A stretch of 64,000 nucleotides of DNA, from contig NZ_JAMQCO010000008.1 in assembly GCF_023702225.1 (NCBI RefSeq), positions 221,653-285,652 on the forward strand, read 5' to 3'. A model generated the notes under the pieces. That model did no database searches, had not been told where the DNA came from, and was given only the letters and a program-made list of their open reading frames with translations. Positions 59,326-64,000 of the stretch are shown here, in pieces. The position numbers were made by a program, and so were the translations under genes. Numbering within the stretch: the first letter of the stretch is position 1; each line of letters begins with the position of its first letter. This stretch comes from Aureimonas altamirensis. Lineage in GTDB: Bacteria > Pseudomonadota > Alphaproteobacteria > Rhizobiales > Rhizobiaceae.

Positions 59326-60863
59326 GCATCATCCTCACACCCGGCAGGGTCACCCTCGCGACGCTCGAATCCATCTATCGCGGCAGCGGGCCCATAACGC
59401 TCGACGCGGCCTTCCGACCAGCCATCGCGGCCGCAGCCGCCCGCATCGCGGAGATCGCCGGCGGAGCCGAGGCCGTCTATGGCGTCAATACCGGCTTCGG
59501 CAAGCTGGCCAGCGTACGCATCGCGGCAGGCGATGTGGCGACGTTGCAGCGCAACCTCATCCTGTCGCATTGCTGCGGCGTCGGCGAGCCCCTGCCCGAC
59601 CCGATCGTGCGACTGGTCATGGCCACCAAGCTCATCTCTCTCGGCAGGGGTGCTTCCGGCGTGCGCCCGCAGATCGTCGAACTGATCGAAGCCATGCTTG
59701 CGCACGGCATCCTGCCGGTCATTCCGGGCCAGGGTTCCGTCGGCGCATCGGGCGACCTTGCACCGCTTGCGCACATGGCCGCCGCCATGATCGGCGAAGG
59801 CAAGGTGCGCGTGGGCGGCATCGAGATGGCGTCCAGCGAGGCTCTGCGGCAGCACGGGCTGGCGCCTGTCGTGCTGGCCGCCAAGGAGGGCCTGGCCCTC
59901 ATCAACGGCACGCAGGTTTCCACCGCTCTGGCGCTGGCGGGCTTGTTCCGGGCGCATCGGGCCTCGGCGGCGGCACTCGTCACCGGGGCGCTGTCCACGG
60001 ACGCCGCCATGGGGTCTTCCGCGCCCTTCCACGCGGAAATCCACAGTCTGCGCGGCCACCAGGGGCAGATCGATGCCGCAAAGGCCCTGCGCGGCCTTCT
60101 CGCCGGCTCGCAGATCCGCGACAGCCATCTGGAGGGCGACGAGCGGGTTCAGGATCCGTATTGCATCCGCTGCCAGCCGCAGGTGGACGGCGCCTGCCTG
60201 GACGTGCTGCGGCAGGCGGGACGCACCTTGCGCATCGAAGCGAATGCCGTCACCGACAACCCTCTCGTCCTCTCGGACGGGCAGGTCCTGTCGGGCGGCA
60301 ATTTCCACGCCGAGCCCGTGGCGCTCGCGGCCGACCAGATCGCGCTGGCCGTGTGCGAGGTCGGCGCCATCGCCCAGAGGCGTATCGCACTTCTGGTGGA
60401 TCCTGCCCTCTCCTTCGGCCTGCCGGCATTCCTGGCGCGCAATCCGGGCTTGAACTCCGGATTGATGATCGCGGAGGTAACCTCCGCCGCGCTGATGTCG
60501 GAGAACAAGCAGATGTCGCATCCGGCATCGGTGGATTCCACGCCCACCTCGGCCAACCAGGAAGACCACGTCTCCATGGCCTGCCATGGCGCGCGGCGGC
60601 TTCAGCTGATGACGGCCAACCTGTTCGGCATCATCGGCATAGAGGCGCTGACGGCAGCCCAGGGCGTCGAGTTTCGACAACCCCTGAAGACCGGGACGGA
60701 GCTCCTGAAGGCGCAGGCCGCGATCCGCGCCCGCATACCCGCACTGGACGAGGATCGCTATATGGCGGACGACCTGTTCGCCGCCGCCGCGATGGTCGAG
60801 GATGGCAGTCTCGCCGAGGCGGTTTCCCCCGGTCTTCTGCCGTCGCTCGAGGACGCGGCATGA
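59322..60863 (+). CDS. hutH: Histidine ammonia-lyase
   Basis: Converts L-histidine to trans-urocanate and ammonia, 513 residues. The MIO cofactor forms from Ala142-Ser143-Gly144 in [13 protein letters not shown]. The Tyr in YGVNTGFG and the [20 protein letters not shown] segment are typical. The ATG at 59322 overlaps the hutI stop; the longer upstream frame is a shadow of hutI. Confidence 0.97.
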   Translation: MSIILTPGRVTLATLESIYRGSGPITLDAAFRPAIAAAAARIAEIAGGAEAVYGVNTGFGKLASVRIAAGDVATLQRNLILSHCCGVGEPLPDPIVRLVMATKLISLGRGASGVRPQIVELIEAMLAHGILPVIPGQGSVGASGDLAPLAHMAAAMIGEGKVRVGGIEMASSEALRQHGLAPVVLAAKEGLALINGTQVSTALALAGLFRAHRASAAALVTGALSTDAAMGSSAPFHAEIHSLRGHQGQIDAAKALRGLLAGSQIRDSHLEGDERVQDPYCIRCQPQVDGACLDVLRQAGRTLRIEANAVTDNPLVLSDGQVLSGGNFHAEPVALAADQIALAVCEVGAIAQRRIALLVDPALSFGLPAFLARNPGLNSGLMIAEVTSAALMSENKQMSHPASVDSTPTSANQEDHVSMACHGARRLQLMTANLFGIIGIEALTAAQGVEFRQPLKTGTELLKAQAAIRARIPALDEDRYMADDLFAAAAMVEDGSLAEAVSPGLLPSLEDAA

Positions 60864-61669
60864 GCGTCTTCACGGTCAGGCAGGGCGAAGGGCCCGTCAT
60901 TCTCGCCTATCCCCATTCCGGCACGCTGGTTCCCGACGAGATCGCCGGGCGCTTCAATGCGCAGGGCCGGTTGTTGCGGGATACGGACTGGCACCTGCCA
61001 CGCCTGTATGACGGCCTGCTGGACGGCGCGACGCATGTGGAGGCGACCTTCCACCGCTACGTCATCGACGCCAACCGCGACCCTTCGGGTGCAAGCCTTT
61101 ATCCGGGGCAGAACACGACGGGGCTCGTTCCCTTGACGGATTTCGACGATCAGCCGATCTGGAAGCCGGGCGAGGAGCCGACGGATCAGGACCGGGCCAT
61201 GCGGCTGGAGCGGTTCCACGCGCCGTACCACGCCGCGCTCCGCGCCGAGATCGAGCGCGTTCGCCGACGGCATGGCGTTGCCATCCTCTATGATTGCCAT
61301 TCGATCCGCTCCGTCATTCCCTATCTGTTCGAGGGGCGGTTGCCGGACCTGAACATCGGCACCGACAACGGCAAGACCGCCGCACAATCGATCCAGCAGG
61401 CGGCGGCGGAGGTTGCGGCGGCAGCCGCGCCCACCTTCACCCATGTCGTCAACGGGCGGTTTCGTGGCGGCTGGACGACCCGCCACTACGGCCAGCCGCA
61501 GAGGGGGGTTCACGCTATCCAGATGGAGCTGGCCCAGGCCACGCATCTTGCCAGAGAAAGCCCCCCCTTTGCCTACGACGCCGCCCGCGCCGCGCCGCTT
61601 CGCGATACGCTGTCGGCGCTTCTCAATCGCATCAGCGCCCTCGCCGCCGAATTGAAAGGTGATGCATGA
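60860..61669 (+). CDS. hutG: N-formylglutamate deformylase
   Basis: Zinc hydrolase of 269 residues (FGase family) splitting N-formyl-L-glutamate into glutamate and formate, the last step after HutF. Motifs are [12 protein letters not shown], the [10 protein letters not shown] segment and [10 protein letters not shown] carrying a metal-binding His. The ATG at 60860 overlaps the hutH stop, and its stop overlaps the hutU start. Belongs to the FGase family, not the arginase-like HutG of enteric bacteria. Confidence 0.95.
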   Translation: MSVFTVRQGEGPVILAYPHSGTLVPDEIAGRFNAQGRLLRDTDWHLPRLYDGLLDGATHVEATFHRYVIDANRDPSGASLYPGQNTTGLVPLTDFDDQPIWKPGEEPTDQDRAMRLERFHAPYHAALRAEIERVRRRHGVAILYDCHSIRSVIPYLFEGRLPDLNIGTDNGKTAAQSIQQAAAEVAAAAAPTFTHVVNGRFRGGWTTRHYGQPQRGVHAIQMELAQATHLARESPPFAYDAARAAPLRDTLSALLNRISALAAELKGDA

Positions 61670-63339
61670 CCACGGATCCACGCCGCCACAATACCCGTAC
61701 CGTCCGCGCGCCGCGTGGACCCGAACTGACAGCCAGGAGCTGGATGACGGAAGCGCCCTTGCGCATGCTGATGAACAATCTCGACCCGGAGGTTGCCGAA
61801 AACCCCAATGAACTGGTCGTCTATGGCGGCATCGGGCGGGTAGCCCGCACCTGGGACGACTTCGACAAGATCGTTTCGGCGCTCCGCGCGCTCGAGGAAG
61901 ACCAGACGCTTCTGGTACAGAGCGGCAAGCCGGTCGGTGTCTTTCGCACGCATGCGGATGCGCCGCGCGTCCTGATCGCCAACTCCAACCTGGTGCCCCA
62001 CTGGGCGACCTGGGATCATTTCAACGAGCTGGATCGACGGGGCCTTGCCATGTATGGCCAGATGACGGCCGGCTCCTGGATCTATATCGGCACGCAGGGC
62101 ATCGTTCAGGGCACCTATGAAACCTTCGCGGAAGCCGGGCGCCAGCATTATGGCGGCAGCCTCAAGGGGCGCTGGGTTCTGACGGGCGGGCTCGGCGGCA
62201 TGGGCGGTGCGCAGCCGCTGGCCGCCGTCATGGCGGGCGCATCGTGCCTTGCCGTCGAATGCAACCCGGACTCGATCGATTTCCGCCTGCGGACGCGCTA
62301 TGTCGACGAGAAGGCGGAGACGCTGGACGAGGCGATGGAGATGATCCAGCGCTGGACTGCGGCCGGCGAGGCGAAGTCCGTCGGGCTTCTGGGCAACGCG
62401 GCCGAGATTCTGCCGGAGATGGTCCGGCGCAGCATCCGCCCGGACATCGTGACCGACCAGACCTCCGCGCACGATCCGATCAACGGGTATCTTCCCGTGG
62501 GCTGGAGTATCGCGGAATGGAAGGCGAAGCGCGAAAGCGATCCCAAGGCGGTGGAAAAGGCGGCGCGTGCGTCGATGCGCACGCATGTCGAGGCCATGCT
62601 GGCCTTTCATGATGCCGGGGTGCCGACGCTCGACTACGGTAACAACATCCGGCAGGTGGCGAAGGACGAGGGGCTGGAGAATGCCTTCGCCTTCCCCGGG
62701 TTCGTACCGGCCTATATCCGTCCGCTGTTCTGCCGCGGCATCGGGCCCTTCCGCTGGGCCGCGCTGTCCGGAGACCCGGAGGACATCCACCGCACCGATG
62801 CCAAGGTGAAGGAGCTGTTGCCCGATAACGCGCATCTGCATCGGTGGCTGGACATGGCGCGGGAGCGCATCGCGTTTCAGGGCCTGCCGGCGCGCATCTG
62901 CTGGGTGGGCCTCGGAGATCGCCACAGGCTGGGCCTCGCCTTCAACGATATGGTCGCCAATGGCGAATTGAAAGGCCCGGTCGTCATCGGCCGCGATCAT
63001 CTGGATTCCGGCTCCGTCGCCTCCCCCAACCGGGAAACGGAAGCCATGAAGGATGGCTCGGATGCCGTATCGGACTGGCCGCTTCTCAATGCTCTGCTGA
63101 ACACGGCCTCCGGCGCCACCTGGGTGAGTCTGCACCACGGCGGCGGCGTCGGCATGGGGTTCTCGCAGCATTCGGGCATGGTGATCTGTTGCGATGGCAG
63201 CGCAGACGCGGCGCGCCGTGTGGAACGCGTGCTGTGGAACGATCCGGCAACGGGCGTCATGCGCCATGCGGACGCCGGCTACGACGTCGCCATCGATTGC
63301 GCGCGCGAACAGGGATTGAACCTGCCGGCGATCCTGTAG
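61666..63339 (+). CDS. hutU: Urocanate hydratase
   Basis: NAD+-containing enzyme of 557 residues that converts urocanate to imidazolonepropionate. Conserved stretches include [33 protein letters not shown]-site [14 protein letters not shown] and the Cys region [13 protein letters not shown]. Last gene of the operon. A GC-rich hairpin (63355-63382) follows the stop. Confidence 0.97.
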   Translation: MTTDPRRHNTRTVRAPRGPELTARSWMTEAPLRMLMNNLDPEVAENPNELVVYGGIGRVARTWDDFDKIVSALRALEEDQTLLVQSGKPVGVFRTHADAPRVLIANSNLVPHWATWDHFNELDRRGLAMYGQMTAGSWIYIGTQGIVQGTYETFAEAGRQHYGGSLKGRWVLTGGLGGMGGAQPLAAVMAGASCLAVECNPDSIDFRLRTRYVDEKAETLDEAMEMIQRWTAAGEAKSVGLLGNAAEILPEMVRRSIRPDIVTDQTSAHDPINGYLPVGWSIAEWKAKRESDPKAVEKAARASMRTHVEAMLAFHDAGVPTLDYGNNIRQVAKDEGLENAFAFPGFVPAYIRPLFCRGIGPFRWAALSGDPEDIHRTDAKVKELLPDNAHLHRWLDMARERIAFQGLPARICWVGLGDRHRLGLAFNDMVANGELKGPVVIGRDHLDSGSVASPNRETEAMKDGSDAVSDWPLLNALLNTASGATWVSLHHGGGVGMGFSQHSGMVICCDGSADAARRVERVLWNDPATGVMRHADAGYDVAIDCAREQGLNLPAIL

Positions 63340-63354
63340 ATCGGATGAAGCGAG

Positions 63355-63382
63355 GGGGCGGAAGCGTAGACGTCGCCGCCCC
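63355..63382 (+). terminator. Hairpin after hutU
   Basis: GGGGCGG (63355-63361) and CCGCCCC (63376-63382) pair into a 7-bp stem with a 14-base loop, 15 bp after the hutU stop. No T-run follows, so it is a weak terminator candidate for the hut operon and could also serve the converging small gene. Confidence 0.45.
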
Positions 63383-63393
63383 ACCGCCCGCCT

Positions 63394-63666
63394 CTAGTAG
63401 TAATACCGTTCACCATCGGCCATGGACTGGTTGATACAGCTCATGGCCAATTCCAGTTGCATGCGGTTGATATGCATGTACCGCACCTGCCATTGCCGCT
63501 TGGCAGCGGTTTTCACCAGCTTGCGCGCGAACTTGAGCAGGTCTTCGGACACGATGTGCGGAGCGATGTCCACAAAGCGGTCCACCGGCCAGAGATATCC
63601 GTCATCCGCCTCGGTAAGGCGTCCGGGAATATGCCTCCATTCGCCGGTCTTCAACCGGACGTGCAT
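63394..63666 (-). CDS. Small basic protein of unknown function, 90 residues
   Basis: The gene is not recognised. The product begins MHVRLKTGEWRHIPGRLTEA and is basic, with a central segment rich in Lys/Arg (LLKFARKLVKTAAKRQWQVRYMH) and a Tyr-Tyr-Tyr C-terminus. No signal peptide or membrane segment. The first half, with WRHIPG and YLWPVDRFVDIAPH, reads like a folded beta-rich domain. The ATG at 63666 has no clear ribosome site. It converges with hutU. Moderate confidence that it is a real gene because of its protein-like composition. Confidence 0.55.
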   Translation of the reverse strand: MHVRLKTGEWRHIPGRLTEADDGYLWPVDRFVDIAPHIVSEDLLKFARKLVKTAAKRQWQVRYMHINRMQLELAMSCINQSMADGERYYY

Positions 63667-64000
63667 TACTGCGGCGCGTTGCCGGAGGGTGATGCAGAGG
63701 AATGAGGATCTATGCTAAAGGCTGAGCCAGCCATAATGCTCTCCTGTGTTGAGCGTTAGGGTCAGGCCCGGTGCGGGAGGGTGCAAGCTCCCCATCGGGC
63801 CGATTATCTTTATAGATTTAAGATTACAGGAAGGCAAACGCTTCCTGTCCGATCCGGGGTCCGCGCACGACATGCCCGCGCCTGCTGGCCGGGCAAGCCG
63901 CCAGCAGGTTCCGACGCCCGCGATCAGACGAACTCGCTGTAGAAACGCCACCCCCCCCCCGCGTTGGAGCGGGGTTATTGTGATTGTTGTGTGTTTTGGT
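63667..64000. other. Non-coding end of the window with hairpins
   Basis: No convincing gene is seen in these 334 bases. There is a 9-bp perfect stem CCTGCTGGC (63881-63889) / GCCAGCAGG (63900-63908). A run of ten C (63951-63960) leads into CCCCGC-GTTGGA-GCGGGG (63957-63974), which is followed by a T/G-rich tail (TTATTGTGATTG...), a terminator-like structure for transcription on the plus strand. A 78-codon minus-strand frame here has no protein-like character. The base composition of the last ~25 bases is unlike the rest of the window. Confidence 0.6.
63957..63974 (+). terminator. Terminator-like hairpin at the right edge
   Basis: CCCCGC (63957-63962), loop GTTGGA, GCGGGG (63969-63974), then TTATTGTGATTGTTGTGTGTTTT. 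A 6-bp GC stem with a T-rich tail resembles a rho-independent terminator, but no plus-strand gene is seen in front of it. It could belong to RNA of unknown origin or be chance. Confidence 0.35.

Noticed and set aside
61573..63384. A 603-codon open frame on the minus strand
   Set aside because: Antisense to hutU; shadow composition.
63715..63951. A 78-codon frame on the minus strand near the window end
   Set aside because: Passes through hairpin DNA and the edge of the poly-C run, with no ribosome site and no protein-like pattern.

Overview
The window looks like a high-GC alphaproteobacterium, most likely of the Rhizobiales/Hyphomicrobiales. The reasons are the ehuABCD-eutABC-doeAB ectoine gene order known from Sinorhizobium, a dctA/dctBD module with rhizobial-type DctD sites and a sigma-54 promoter, an Irr (ICE-type) iron box next to a dps gene, a carnitine dehydrogenase fused to a thioesterase, and an OpgC-type glucan modifier. 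No rRNA, tRNA, CRISPR array, insertion sequence, integrase or phage gene was recognised. It reads as normal chromosome (or chromid) packed with catabolic operons.

Layout. 1-1342: two translationally overlapping RND-efflux adaptor genes (the first one cut by the window edge). 1425-4276: amaA-amaB, conversion of L-pipecolate to 2-aminoadipate. 4495-5382: exported SGNH-like protein. 5476-8786: aspT-asdA, aspartate:alanine exchange plus aspartate beta-decarboxylation. 8809-13569: dctA, divergent from dctB-dctD. 13832-14029: small unknown gene in an AT-rich patch. 14118-18575: ytfQRT-yjfF-type sugar ABC importer. 18532-19815: Bcr/CflA-type drug exporter. 19986-26049: six overlapping genes for an aminotransferase, a ureohydrolase and a polyamine-type ABC importer, probably a pathway for a guanidino compound. 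26124-31472: small membrane protein, nadE and a PQQ-dependent glucose-type dehydrogenase. 31488-36718: autotransporter-type outer membrane protein, opgG/opgC, dps and a small membrane protein.

36813-50465 is a complete ectoine/hydroxyectoine island: uptake (ehuABCD), hydroxyectoine conversion (eutABC), ring opening and deacetylation (doeA, doeB), the MocR regulator enuR, an AsnC-type regulator, a GNAT acetyltransferase, and the final steps to aspartate (doeD, doeC). Four copies of an AATCATG(A/T)CAATT-like motif flank enuR and are probably its operators. Aspartate made here could feed the aspT/asdA and dct genes.

50491-51430 holds a stand-alone receiver protein and a VOC protein. 51562-55964 is a carnitine-to-glycine-betaine cluster: binding protein, AraC regulator, BKACE, and dehydrogenase-thioesterase fusion. 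55965-63339 is a full hut system (hutC-hutF divergent from hutI-hutH-hutG-hutU) with a HutC-like operator between the two arms. The last 660 bases hold one small unknown gene and a non-coding tail with hairpins.

Functionally, most of the window takes in and degrades nitrogen-rich osmolytes and amino acids (pipecolate, aspartate, guanidino compounds, ectoines, carnitine, histidine), as expected of a salt-exposed or plant/algae-associated heterotroph.
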